Source: Nemophila menziesii (lineage: Eukaryota > Streptophyta > Magnoliopsida > Boraginales > Hydrophyllaceae). From it: a stretch of DNA of 64,000 nucleotides. The notes under the pieces are model-generated. The model saw nothing but the letters and a program-made list of their open reading frames with translations. It made no database searches and had not been told where the DNA came from. Both the position numbers and the translations under genes were made by a program. Location: positions 20,880,001 through 20,944,000 of the forward strand of contig JARWIR010000008.1 of the NCBI GenBank assembly GCA_029959085.1, written 5' to 3'. This document shows positions 23,002-34,831 of this stretch, piece by piece (the stretch's first letter is position 1; every line of letters starts with the position of its first letter).

Positions 23002-26000
23002 TTATGCAGAAGAACCAGGTACATGCTCAGATTTATTATCTGTTTCCATTGGTTCTGGACCTGCTTCATTTCCAGTTCCACCATTCTCATTGGAATTTGA
23101 GTTTGCACCACCTTGTGGAGGTGGTGATGCCGCCTCAGCAGGAGGTGGAGATGGTGTTTCAGGAGTAGCTGGTTTAGTTGGCTTTGGCTTTGTCATTACT
23201 GGCCTGCAAAACCTGTAAAAACACCAACAAGAGATTAATTTTATAATTCAATTTTATAACTCAATTACCAAGACTGTTTTAAAAAAAAAAAAAAAAAATT
23301 ACCTGTCCAAGGCCTCTGCTTTCTTTTTTACATCAGCTGATAAAAGAACAGGATTCGCATGTTTTGGAAGAGCATCTTGTAGCTGCTTTTTCTCTCTCAA
23401 CCATGCCTCAGCTTCAACACACTCATTCAATACCTATAAGGACGAAAAAGTAAATATACACACTCATATTCGAAAAACCATACTATTACATCAACATACC
23501 TTCTGCTTCTCCGCAAGGTCAATATGGTCAAACTTGACATCATTAGAAACTGCAGCATCTCTGTAACTGTTGATACAGTACACAAGCTGCTCAATCACAG
23601 TTCCACTCTCAGTGAAATTCTTGTAACGCTCTTCAATTGGATCTCCTTTCTAAAATTTTACATAAATAAAGAAGAATTAATGTTTGAAGAAAGAGAGAGT
23701 AAATAAATAAATAACTAACCTTCTTAAGGTCTTCAAGCTTAGAAACATAAACACCTTTAGTTTCATCTTCACCATCTTCATATAACCAATCTTCAACTTG
23801 TTGAAGTTCAGCAAGTAATTGTTCTCTCTCACTCTCCGTTACAAACTCATGATACTTATCAGTAAGCTTTAACACAACAAAATTAAACAACGTTTAATTT
23901 TTCACACATATCACATAACCAAAATCATAAAAAGTAACAAACAAAAAGTGTAGTGTACCTTGTTCCTAGTTTCGTACACATAAGCTTCAACAGCATTTTT
24001 CTTATCTTTAGTATCTTCCATAACACGATCTTGTAAAGCCATTTCAAATTCCTTTTCAACTGCTTTTTCCACATCAGCTGGTGCCATTGCTCCATATACT
24101 ACTTCAGATACTGGTACATTAGTTTTCTTCACTTTCCTCCTTGGTGCCTCAACCTATACACAACATATAAACATTAATTTTAACCACCTTAATAAATCTA
24201 TTAAACCAAATCCTCACCTTAGAATCAGTTTCCATTTTATCAGAGACATTATTCTCTGATCCAGGAGCCTCGTTCATATTAATATCAGCTTCAGTAGTAT
24301 CTGAAGGAGGAGGTGCATCTTCAGTTTCCATTTTGCTTGCTTCCTTTACCACTGGGGTTTCAGCTTCCTCCTCCAAAAGCTACATTTAATTGGAATACAA
24401 AAATTAATTAAAACGCATACACTACAAAGGACAATTTAGTAATTTCAGTTTCAATGAACTTACAGTTGCAGACTCTAGTGAAACGATACCATGAAGATTC
24501 AAGCGTGCTTTAACCTTCAACTTTACACGTTCTCCTTTTGGGCATTGGAAAGGTCCAATCTGATTTAACATTATAATGTTAGGTAAGATTGATTAAGAAG
24601 AACTGAAATAAATTTAAAATATGCACGATTTAATTACCGTGTGTGTGCTGATTTTTGCAGGTGCTTGTAATTCACTAACATCAGCGTATTGTACATCTAC
24701 AGTGAATGATTCAGATCTGAAGAAAGTCAAAGCCTTGACACTTGGAATTGGATTTCCTTTGGGAAAAACAACTGTGATTTGTTGATTCTCTGTAGCTCCA
24801 TTCTCAGCATCTGGGGCAGTACCTTTCCATGACAAGGCTATTGGGAATGGAAAGTTCTCGTGAACCTACAAAAACCCAATAAAAGTTCAACACTCATGAC
24901 AAGATATTACAAAACAGTAAAAGAAGTAATAAAACATGCATTATTTACCTGGAACTCTCGCACTTTAAAGGTGGGACTAAGTATAGCACATTGTAGAGCA
25001 CAACCTTTAGCAACACATTCAGAAGCATTCATAGTACGCCTCGGTTCCTTCCCGAAAAAGTCGGTCAAAATCTTCATAATAGCAGGTACTCGAGAACCGG
25101 ACCCCACAATCTCAACTGAATGGATGTTCTCAACCGAAAGTCCAGCTTCGGCAAGAGCTTTCTCCAATGGCTTCTTAACACGTTCGAGAATCGGAATACT
25201 TATCTGTTCAAACTCATCTCTCTTGATAAAACCTCTCACATCTTTCTCATCCATTAAACACTCGATATTCAAAGGCGCTTCAGGGTTTGCACTTAAAACC
25301 TTCTTCAACTTCTCACACCCAGCACGAAGCCTTAAACAAGCCCGAGCATTCTGATAAACATCGATTTTATACTCATCCTTAAACTTAGCAGCAAAGTATT
25401 GGAAAAGTACTTCATCGAAATCTCGTCCACCAAGACACCTGTCAAATGAATGAGCTAATACGTTCAACTGACCTTTCTTGAAAGCTGCAATACAAACTTG
25501 CATACTTCCATGTCCAATGTCTACAAAAGCAACATTAATCGGATCATTTTCTGGTAAATCAGTCTTATAAATACCATATGCTAAAGCTGTAGCAGTAGTT
25601 TCGTGGAATAAACGTAAAGGATGTAACCCAGCAATAGTAGCAGCATCCATAACAGCTCTTCTTTGAAGATCAGTGAAATAAATGGGAATCCCGATACAAC
25701 AATCAACTACAGCTGTATTCAAATTCTTCTCAGCAATGCTTTTCATATCAGAGAACACCATACCCAAAACTTGAGTAGGGGTAAAAGACCTCTTTTCTCC
25801 CAAATATTGTGCGTTGATTAAAGGATAACCATCAGGACCTTCAGTAACAGAGAAAGGTAAAGATTTAAGATCACTTTGCAATTCAGGATCAGAGAATTGT
25901 CTTCCAATTAAACGCTTAATCTGAGAGATTGTGTTTTTAGGGTTCATCATGCTTGATGCAGCACCAGCAGTTCCAAGAAAACGTTGCTTATCACCAAAAC

Positions 26001-26118
26001 AAACAAGAGCAGGTGTTTCACGTTTTGATTCATCGTTAAGAACAACATCAATTCCTCTTTGTCGTGCAACTGCTACTACACAGCTCTCGTTTCCAAGGTC
26101 AAATCCTACTACGCTCAT
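23002..26118 (-). CDS. HSP70-14: Heat shock 70 kDa protein, Hsp110-like (HSP70-14/15 type), 9 coding exons
   Basis: Exons, minus strand: 24949-26118, 24638-24865, 24464-24559, 24218-24379, 23959-24153, 23720-23866, 23500-23649, 23303-23433, 23002-23203. All introns are GT-AG and the joined frame gives 826 aa, close to the about 830 aa of Arabidopsis HSP70-14/15. Residues 1-390 form the nucleotide-binding domain, with GFDLGNESC at the start, DIGHGS near 200 and GSGSRVP near 340. The substrate-binding beta domain follows (about 391-500), then an acidic insert rich in Glu, Met, Thr and Asp (499-552), a helical lid, and a Pro/Asn/Gly-rich tail ending GSSA. The family acts as nucleotide exchange factor and holdase for cytosolic Hsp70. 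A 5' UTR intron is likely: a donor AAG|GTTAGT at 26729 and an acceptor somewhere near 26130-26157. The gene symbol is by family resemblance. Confidence 0.93.
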
Positions 26119-26830
26119 CTTCGCTGGAACGTTTAGATCTGCGCTTTAACTGAACCTGATGAACATCCAGAAAAACACATAGATTAGAACATGATCCACG
26201 TTTCCTAATTGGTGCTTTTTAAAGAAAGTTCGTTGATAGCCCGTGCGATAATAGAGATATGTTTCAGAATTGAGTAACAACAGTTTTAGCAATAAGACAT
26301 TATGGATTAAACTATCCAAGAGTCAAGAACACGTAAGAATCACATCAAGTAACCCTGAAACCTCAACCTAACAATGTATAATTTATATACCTAATCATTA
26401 TCAATTATCAAACATTAGAATGCAGCTAAAATGGACTAAAAGATGCAACATTGAATCAAACCAGCAGAATACTTATACCTGAACAATTTTGACCTAGATC
26501 GTACTCTACTAGTAATAAACAATGAGCTTCAACAGACACAATTAGGACAACAATCCAAATCAAAAAATGAATCCAGAGATTAACAATTCATACATATACA
26601 CACAGATTTACATTGGAAAAGAAAAGAGAAATATCATTAAATCTAAAATGTGACATCAGCATATAACTTGCATCTTAATCTAGACGGAGAAAACAACAGA
26701 TCTCGTTATCGTACGGAAACAAACTAACCTTAGAGAACGAGCACGAGAAAGCGAACTGTCAGAGGATCGAGTACGTCGCGATGTACGAAAAAAAAGCTTC
26801 GGAAGTTTTTCACGAGAGTTTTTAAGTTTA
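26119..26830 (-). promoter_or_regulatory. 5' UTR, leader intron and proximal promoter of the HSP70 gene
   Basis: No coding signal lies between the ATG and 26830. A consensus donor at 26728/26729 and several AG acceptors at 26130-26157 fit a leader intron of about 575 bp. The exact transcription start and acceptor cannot be fixed from sequence alone. Confidence 0.5.
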
Positions 26831-27192
26831 ATTTGTGAGCTAAAAAGGCCGAGAAAATGAAAATAAGGGGGTTTTAAAAGGTTGTGGAGGGGTTTTTCTA
26901 GAATTTTCGATATTTTTTAGTAATTTAGAAAAGGAAAACGAGATTTTGTCTTCTTTTTCCTTTTTTTCTATTATTAGTGCTTCTAGAAAGATCTATTTGG
27001 TTTTTAGGTCTACTGAATGTATATGGGCTTTTGGTCCAAATATAATACTTGTGGGCTCAAGAATAATGACGTGGTGTCCAATTTCTCGAGCTACTCCATG
27101 AATGGCCAATGAATGACAACAAACAATATTAATTTACCAAAAAACTTTCCTTCTCTTTTTCATTTTAATAAATATAAACCCTTACCTTGTTA
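26831..27192. other. Intergenic, no feature recognised
   Basis: Upstream flank of the HSP70 gene. No perfect heat-shock element array was recognised by eye. Confidence 0.4.
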
Positions 27193-27202
27193 CAAAATAT
27201 AA

Positions 27203-27378
27203 GATTAATGCTGGATATCACTCCAAATTGCATCACCTTTATACCGTCTCGTGGATTTTAAATGCACCAATCATTTGTCTTCTCTTTCCTAATTTATCAT
27301 TTTCTCTCTCTTTTATGATTGATCCACATAAGGAGCGATATAAAGACGATGCAATTTGGAGTGACATCTAGCATTACT
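27203..27378. mobile_element. Small MITE, probably Mutator-type
   Basis: Terminal inverted repeats of about 30 bp, containing CACTCCAAATTGCATC on the left (from 27220) and GATGCAATTTGGAGTG on the right (from 27347). The 10-bp direct repeat CAAAATATAA at 27193-27202 and 27379-27388 is a plausible target duplication. Its 9-11 bp length suggests a Mutator relation. Confidence 0.75.
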
Positions 27379-27474
27379 CAAAATATAATCTTCAAACTTC
27401 ATTAACAACACACAAATTTTTTTTAAAAAAAATTGATAACACACAAAAAATAACCAGTGGAGTTACTCTCAACT

Positions 27475-27665
27475 AGGAAAGGTATTGCTAACACTTAAAA
27501 GACATGAAATAACTAGTAAGAGTTACAAGATTCGAATCATCTCTTTAAACATGAGTAACATAAATTTGATTTAGCTAGAGTTATGCATAGGTAGGCGTGC
27601 ATATTCTCCGTAAAATTAGTCGTGATGCACGTAAACTAACCCGAACCAAACATATTTAGTTTAAG
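27475..27665 (+). mobile_element. SINE, second family, copy 2
   Basis: Shares with 20254-20422 the 3' module: ATAGGTAGGCGTGCATAT, then AATTAGTCGTGATGCACG and CCCGAAC. A B-box-like AGATTCGAATCAT lies near 27530. More decayed than copy 1; target duplications not resolved. Confidence 0.65.
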
Positions 27666-28072
27666 AAAAACACACAAAAAATTATAGAAAAAAATCTTAT
27701 TACTAATCCAAAAAAAATAATGGATTTGATCTTCTTAAAAAACTATATATATTTCCATTCATATACTTAAATAATACACCTGAAAAAAATATCTTTCCCA
27801 ATAAAACAAATATTACCCTTAAACGGATATTTATACAAATCATTCGGATAATTTCCCTAAACTCTACTGGCATTAATAGTTCTCCCAAAAATACATAAAC
27901 TTAATATGTATTTTGTATGTGTTTCCAAACTTGTTTAGTTAGATATATCTATCAGTCTATGAAAGACCCTCGTCAAGCCGTTAAAATTTTCAGTCTAAAC
28001 CAAAAACCGTTTATCAAAAATTAATATATAAGGGGCCAAAAGTCATGCTTTCAAGTATATAGGGATGATAAT
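27666..28072. other. No gene recognised
   Basis: AT-rich; nothing supported. Confidence 0.4.
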
Positions 28073-28263
28073 GGGGAATTTATTTTATAAGGCCTAAAGC
28101 CTTATAACTTTGTAAAATAAGTCCCACCCTTTAAACTCCCAATGAATCCCAACTAGAAGGAAGTAAAAGCCTAAAATACCCCCTCAACCCCTATCATACA
28201 CTGAAACACAACAAACCTCCCCCAAAATCCCATTAATAAGTCGACCCCCATCCCATTCACTAT

Positions 28264-28447
<184 letters not shown>

Positions 28448-28974
28448 GACCCCGACGAACCACCCACCCCCACCTCCACCTTCATCACCCTCCCATCCCA
28501 TCTCCTCCTTCTTAGTCTCTGCAAACCATCAACCCCACCCCTGAACATCGCGCATCCACCCTCCCCTCTCATTTCCTCCTTCTTCATCTCTGCAGAAAAC
28601 CAACCCCACCCCCTGAAACCCGATCCACCACCAACAGCACCGAGCCACCACCCTCGCAGATCTGCCACCACCACCCCGCCTGCTGTTGCTGCCATCATCA
28701 CCGGCGCGGCTCTGCCATCTCCACCGCCGTGTAAGAAACCTGTTCGAAGATGCTGCTGCGCCCGATGACCGCCATTGCTGTTGCGCTCGATGACCAAACC
28801 ACTCACCATCAACAACCCACCGCCGCGTCACTGTAAGATCTCCCCATCCCGTCACAGGAAGACCCTTCCCACCTCGAGTTGCAGAAGACAGCGAGGTTGC
28901 AGATCTCACGCGACCTTCCCACCGCCGATGCAACGCCGTCGAGTTTTTTTTGTTTTGTTTGTATTATTAGGCGT

Positions 28975-29475
28975 AATGGGGCCAGCCCATTGGTATTTTT
29001 GTGTATCATGGGCCAGCCCCATATAGAGTAGTTGTGTAGCTGTGATGGGTTTTGTGGTATTGGGTCCATCCCAATATAGAGTTAGTTGTTTTTATTTTTC
29101 TGTAATTTGTATTGGGTCCAGACCCATTTAGTTGTTTAGTAGGTATTGGGGCTGGCCCCATGTCTTCATTTTTGTGTTGTTAGCTGATTTTAGGAAGGGA
29201 TTGTTATGTGATTCATTTTTTTGTTCATGTTGGGTACAACTCATTTAAGTGTGATTATAAATCTGCAAACCTGTAACACAAAAAACGAATAAGCAGAACA
29301 AAAACAAAAAACGTGTTGGGTACAACCCCAAAAAGAATTCGAGGGACATGGGTCTGGCCCCGTATCTTGTACTTAATAAAAAAGACTAAAAATCATTGCA
29401 AACCGTGTTGGGTCTGTACCCATGCAGTTATTTTTTAGGCCGTGATAATTAGCAGTATGGGTCCGTACCCATAAC
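28975..29475. repeat. Array of short GGG(T/G)CC...CCCA quasi-palindromes
   Basis: Ten related sites lie 30-85 bp apart, for example TGGGGCCAGCCCA near 28977, TGGGTCCATCCCA near 29062, TGGGTCCAGACCCA near 29113, TGGGGCTGGCCCCA near 29148, TGGGTACAACCCC near 29316, TGGGTCTGTACCCA near 29408 and TGGGTCCGTACCCA near 29458. Arms are constant while the centre varies. Confidence 0.8.
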
Positions 29476-29603
29476 GAACAAGGGTGAAAAGGGAAAGTTC
29501 CAAACCAGATAGTTAGAAGTAGGACTTAAAAAAATAAGTTTTTCCAACTAGCACTTATAATACAAAGTTTGGTAATTTTGGGCTTTAATATACAATTTCC
29601 TCT

Positions 29604-30054
29604 ATGATAATATACCTAAGTTTTACTAGGTCATGATTTCAAAGAGAAAAAACTAGGTCATGAAGAAGTAAATATGGTCAATTAATAAATGAGATAATTA
29701 ATTCTCCGTTCATGAATGTTGTAATGCATTGATTCGCAATAACAATAGTAGGTTGAGCAAAACCAATCCAAATTGGTACACTAATTAGTTGAAGCTCTAG
29801 AGAAACAATTTAAATTCTCGGTTACATAACTTGTCCATCATAAATCAAAATTAATAACCGCATTGCTATATTGTATATCGATTTCTCTGGCAAAAAATAG
29901 CTTTTTACGGTCTCAACAGCTATCCAATCAGACACAACTTTTATGTTTGTTATAAATCAAAATCAAGAAGATAAAATTAAAAGCAAATTAGATAAATGAG
30001 GTGAAGAACAAGAACATCCATGACCGAATAAGTAGTTGAATAAAAGTTTATAGA
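29604..30054. other. No gene recognised
   Basis: AT-rich intergenic DNA. Confidence 0.4.
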
Positions 30055-30390
30055 AAAAAGAATTATCTCAGTAGTCTTTTGTTTGGAGTTTATAAAATTT
30101 CAATTTTTGTAAAAAAATTTGTAAAAAGCTAATTTATCTACACTCAAATCCTACATTTCTACAAAATCTAATAATTTGAAAAGTTCAACAACTTTTAAAT
30201 ATCTTAAAATTTTAAATAATTTAAAAAAATCTTGATTCAAAATATCAAAATTTTAGAAGAATTTTTAACATTTCAATTGAATATACCCGAATATTAAAAG
30301 ATTTTTCAAAATTTTAATTGAGTACTCATAGATTTTTTAAAGTTGAAAAAAAACCAACAAATTCTCAACTGAATATTTATATATCTCTAA
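30055..30390. mobile_element. Diverged copy of the TIR-element end found at 33000-33311
   Basis: Blocks such as GTTTATAAAATTTCA, AAATCTTGATT, TTTCAATTGAATATACCC and CCAACAAATTCTCAA recur in the same order as at 33018-33300. It is an older relative of that element's right end, with no clear left partner. Confidence 0.55.
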
Positions 30391-30477
30391 TCTATATCTT
30401 ATTCATGCTCGTTAATCACCATCTTTTATTTGTTTATTCAATTATTGTATAAGTTGGTAACCAAAACCCAACACTAT

Positions 30478-30707
30478 GTGCCCGTTTGGGATTGATTATT
30501 TTTGAGTTAAAAGTGCTTTTTGATTAAAATTGAATTATTTGTAAAAAATATTAAAAAATATTTAGACATCTAAAATCACTTTAAGTGATTATTTTATTAA
30601 TCACTAATCAGTGTTTTTCCTAAAAGTGATTTTAAAGCTTTAAAGTGCTTTTATGGATCTAAAATCACTTTAAGTGATTATTTTAAAAAGCAATCCCAAA
30701 CGGGCAC
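30478..30707. mobile_element. MITE with GTGCCCGTTTGGGATTG termini
   Basis: The ends are perfect 17-bp inverted repeats GTGCCCGTTTGGGATTG and CAATCCCAAACGGGCAC. An internal motif CTAAAATCACTTTAAGTGAT also occurs twice. The flanks (ACTAT left, TATAT right) do not give an unambiguous target duplication, so the superfamily is open. Confidence 0.75.
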
Positions 30708-31250
30708 TATATATATTTCTTGTATTTCCCACAATATCTTATTAATTAAAAACACTTTATATTAGTTTTGCATATCCCATGGCAAACAATTTTCTTTAAA
30801 CGATATGTGACTTGTGGATAATATAAGCACCGGATGTGTAAAGTATCTCATACCCGAAATCCATTACACATCTCTAAATAGGTGTCTATGCTATATCCTA
30901 CCGTGGGAAACTCTTAGCCTATTTAGGGACACTTCATGCAAACAATGGTGTTTATGTCATCTTCTTTTTACAAATTCCACTCCCGTAAACAACTAGATCC
31001 CGGAAGCTTAGAAGATTCTCTTGACCCATACTAGGAAGGGATAATTGCGTCATTGTCAGAATTGTTTTATTTTTGTTTCTCATTATAATTCATCTTTAGT
31101 TACAAAATTTGGGATCAAGGAGTTCTTGATGTGGTTGCGGTGTGTTGGGATCGGACCCACACTCCTATTTTGGGGAAGCTTTTACCAAAACCGGCATCGA
31201 TTAAGTTGGGATTCTGCCTATCTTGTATAAACGTTTGTATTTTTAACGAC
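30708..31250. other. No gene recognised
   Basis: Intergenic sequence with no supported feature. Confidence 0.4.
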
Positions 31251-31733
31251 TAAGGGAGGTGTATTCAACGGAGAGTTTGTTGGATTTTTTTAGACTTTTA
31301 GAATCCACTGACTTTGCAAAGTCCACGGATTGTTTTAATTCTATATAGAGTTTATAAGATTCTTTCTAATTCTATATAGAATTTGATGGATTTTTATAGT
31401 AAGACTTTGATGAACTTTGGTAGATTTTGATTATTTTCTAAAAGAAAAAAAAATACATTTCACGCCATTAAAATTATTAGAATAATAACATATAATCTGT
31501 GATTAAAAAGTTACCTGTGATATTATGTATATTGTCATTTGTTTTTTTTAACTGGAAAAATAAAAGTATATAGCCATTCCAAATCATAGCAATTAGCCAA
31601 TTAATATATAAAAAAATTTTGTTGAAAGGATCGTGTAATAGAGTTAAACAAATCCAAACACAATGCATGTTTTTAAATGGCCTAAAACTTGATAAGTTAT
31701 AACTAGTGACATTTACCAATAGTGTTGAAGTTG

Positions 31734-31831
31734 ACTTGAGCTATTAAGCAAGACAGTATAATGGAGCCTGCAAATTTTGTTTACTTGAGAAGCTATTAAG
31801 CAAGATAGTATAATGGAGCCTGCAAATTTCG
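31734..31831 (+). repeat. Tandem duplication, unit about 49 bp
   Basis: Two copies of a unit containing CTATTAAGCAAGACAGTATA and ATGGAGCCTGCAAATTT lie head to tail with few differences, directly upstream of the cyclin-T segment. Confidence 0.85.
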
Positions 31832-31879
31832 AACAAAACAAAAAAAGCCTGCACAACCAACTCCTGATTCGCAGGCTTT

Positions 31880-32935
31880 TTTACATGGTGATCCTTCTCG
31901 CCATGGAGTTAATGAAGGTGGAGCATATTTAGCTGTTCAGTAAAGGATAGAAGAAAGTGGTGGTCGATGGTATTTCTCCAGAAGAGAAATTGCTACAGCA
32001 ATAATATTTTGTCATCCTCAATCCCATGTGAATATTGATCGAAGAACAGTTGCTACAGTTTGTATGTTTCTAGCTGGAAAAGTAGAAGAAATGCCTCGTC
32101 CATTAAAAGATGTTATTCTTCTCTCTTACGAAGTTATACACAAGAAGATTGGTGCAGATATAGAGGATTAAGCAAAAGGATGTGTATGAAGAACAAAAAT
32201 AAGTAATTTTGATAGCGGACTTACAACTCTTGCATTTGATATGAATGTTATTCATCCATATAAGCCCCTTGTTGAGGCAATAAAGAAATTTAAAGTTGCT
32301 CAGAATGCTTTAGCTCAAGTTGCTTGGAATTTTGTAAAGGATGGGCTTAAGACATATTTCTGCTTGCAATTTAAGCCTCATCCCATTGCAGCAGGTGCGA
32401 TTATTTTGGATGCTAAGTTTCTTAAAGTTAAGCTTCCTGCTGAGGGTGATAAGGTTTGGTGGCAAGAGTTTGATGTTACCCCAGACCAACTCGAGGAGGC
32501 CAGCAATCAAATGTTAGAGTTGTATGAACAAAATAGAGTACCTGCTACTACTGTTGGTACTAGTGAAGCTGCAGAAGCTAGTGGTGGAGGAGTTGGAGGA
32601 GGAGAAGGAGGAGCTCCACCAATCAAGGAGGAGCACCACCACCATGGTTCAACTACTAATGGTTCTTCTTCATCTACAAAACCGAACTTGCATCAAATTC
32701 TAGGACATATTCTCAACCTACTCAAAATGGGTCAATTGATGGAGTTAATGTTGAACAATTAAACTCTACTCTCAATGTTAATGAAACCGAGGGAAGATAT
32801 GACTGTAAAATCTGCTGCGATAAAAGAGCTTGATAAAGATAAGCTTCTTAAAGTTAAAGCTGCACTTCAGAAACAAAAAAAAGTCACGACGTGGAGATAC
32901 AAAGAAGACTTTTTTTTTTGGTCAAAGTGATACAA
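31880..32935 (+). pseudogene. Intronless, broken cyclin-T (CYCT1-type) copy
   Basis: The translation follows cyclin T1: GDPSRHG start, [52 protein letters not shown], then [39 protein letters not shown] and [20 protein letters not shown] up to YEQNR. Cyclin T pairs with CDK9 in the P-TEFb kinase. The copy has at least two in-frame stops (near 31941 and 32169), a deletion between REI and ATAI that removes part of the first cyclin fold, and a damaged segment before HPYKP. There are no introns although plant CYCT genes are intron-rich. That fits a processed cDNA copy. The open stretch 32241-32762 is only its second half. Confidence 0.85.
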
Positions 32936-33315
32936 AGAAGACTGATTTGTTAGATGAAGATCATTTCCCCCATTACAGATTAATGTTTACGCAAAAAAAT
33001 TATATAAGTAGTCAGAGTTTATAAAATCTCAGCTTTTTCTAAAGGATTTGTAAAAGTCTATTTTATTTATATTCAAAGTATAAACTCCTACAAAGTCCAA
33101 TGACTTGTAGAGTTCAATAATTTTTGAATATCCTAAAATTTTAAAGGATTTAAAAAAATCTTGATTGAATACACCTAGATTTTAAAAGACTTTTTAAAAT
33201 CTCAATTGAATATCCCTAGATTTTAAAAAACTTTTTAAAATCTTTATTGAATACCCCTGGATTTTGAAAGTCCAAAAAAATCCAACAAAATCCCAATTGA
33301 ATACACCCCCCTAAG

Positions 33316-33694
33316 TAAGAAATTATGAAAAAAAAAATACTTCAGAAATATGTCACTAAACTTTATTTTTTGAATACATAATTTACATTCATGTTACATC
33401 CAATTGATGGTTTCTCAACTGCCTGGGCATATCTTATATTACAGAATGAAGCATGTCTATGCTACTCTATTTCCAGATATATCAAAGGACTGGACATGTT
33501 TGAAAATATACGCCCACCACTCATTTGCACTTTGCTATGCAATAATAAAGTTCATCACTGCCAGGGAAAGAAAGAATATTAAGTGATATTGATCTTGTAA
33601 TATTAATAGACTGTTAAGACTTGGCTCCTATTTATAGTATTAGTAAATAAAACCCGGGCCTGAGGGGCTCTATACGAAATCAAGTAGAGGATTT
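33316..33694. other. Downstream flank of the LEA_2 gene
   Basis: No coding signal; the near part is probably the 3' UTR of the minus-strand LEA_2 gene. Confidence 0.4.
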
Positions 33695-34715
33695 TTAGAC
33701 AAAGACATATGAAACACAGTAGATATTTACCTTAGGATAACAGTTTTGATGACTAACTGTTTGATTTTCTGTATTTACCACAATTTCACATGCAACTGTT
33801 GCCTGCAAATACATTATCACAAGCTGAAAGTAAGAAAACGGTTATAACCACCTAAATTCTAATATCATAAAAGCTTCATTCAAGTCTTGCGAGATCCTTA
33901 CCCAGCTACAAACATATATTCAAGTTAAATGTAAGATTGACCATTGATTCATATAATTTGTGGCTACCTAATACTTAGTTAAATCCACAAATCTACCTTA
34001 ATTTCAACGGTAATTAAGTATTTACTTAGCTCTAAACACATTTTGTTAACTACAAATTAAAAAGCATAAACGATATAAATAATGCAAGAAATTTAAGGAA
34101 AAAGAAAGATGGTACCTTTAGAGGAATATTAAAGAGAAAGAGACCAAGTTGACCGTTAATTTCCGTTACTGTATCAAAAGTAATAGAGCCTTGAGCTAAG
34201 TCTCCAATCAACGGAATCAAATCACCTACGATCTCAAGGCCTTCAAGCTGAAGCGTGGCGTTAATATACGAGGAAGCTCTAGCTTGAAGATGGCCATTAT
34301 CAGATGTGACGATCCCCAGCTCCTTACCTTTATAAGATATTAAAACGAGGAGACTATTATAATCAAGGGAGTAAAAGTCTTTGTTTTGAAGCTTAACGGT
34401 TAAGTCAATGGTGATATCAAGGGAGATGGGGAAAGTGTGGAGTTTAAGGTGGTCTAGGTGGAAACGAGCGATGGAGACTTTTGGGTCGGAGGGATAGAGG
34501 AGGTAGACGGCGGAGCTGAGGAGGAGGATAATGGATAGGAAGATGAGGTAGCGTCGGCAAGTACGGTAGACGTGGGTGAAGTTGGATGGTGGTGGGCGGT
34601 AATATGGTAAGCCAACGACGTATTGGGGTGGTGGTGATGATGATGGATCGGTGGGGATGGGGTTGTAGTAGGTGGAGGGATGGGGGTTAGAGAGTTTAGA
34701 ATTGGAAGACGGCAT
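33695..34715 (-). CDS. LEA_2 / NDR1-HIN1-like (NHL) membrane protein, 2 exons
   Basis: Exon 1 is 34116-34715 and exon 2 is 33695-33802, joined by a GT-AG intron after the FNIPLK codons; the product is about 235 aa. The Pro/Ser/Tyr-rich cytosolic head (1-50) is followed by RTCRRY and one hydrophobic helix (about 55-74), then a LEA_2 domain (about 100-225) with the ITIDLTVKLQNKDFYSLDY block and a closing VACEIVVNTENQ...NCYPK typical of the family. NHL proteins are type II plasma-membrane proteins linked to defence and stress. I chose ATG 34715; the frame stays open to 34757 but without another ATG. A donor-like GTAAAT follows the CYPK codons; without splicing the frame ends at a TAA 12 codons later. 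Which end is used is unsure. Confidence 0.8.
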
Positions 34716-34831
34716 GGTAGGTGGGTGAGGAGGGAAGAAGGGGTGGGTGGGGGTCACCGGACATATAGGACCAATAGAGGTGGGGTCATAGATAGGTCAC
34801 TTGTCAACATATTATTTGAAGGATTAACGTT

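Larger units (their letters stand above)
31254..33311. mobile_element. PIF/Harbinger-like TIR element carrying a cyclin-T copy
   Basis: The ends are inverted repeats over about 50 bp: GGGAGGTGTATTCAA then TTTGTTGGATTTTTTTAGAC on the left, and on the right the reverse complement of GGGGGGTGTATTCAA then TTTGTTGGATTTTTTTGGAC. TAA flanks both sides (31251-31253 and 33312-33314), the 3-bp duplication of PIF/Harbinger elements. No transposase is inside; the interior holds a broken cyclin-T sequence. The right subterminal region has a 3-unit tandem repeat (33163-33270) built on TTGAATACCCCTAGATTTT. It is non-autonomous. Confidence 0.65.

Noticed and set aside
24860..25354. 164-codon plus-strand ORF
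   Set aside because: Antisense to HSP70 exon 1; no independent evidence.
32241..32762. 173-codon ORF as a separate cyclin gene
   Set aside because: It is the second half of a broken cyclin-T copy; upstream homologous codons are interrupted by stops and deletions.
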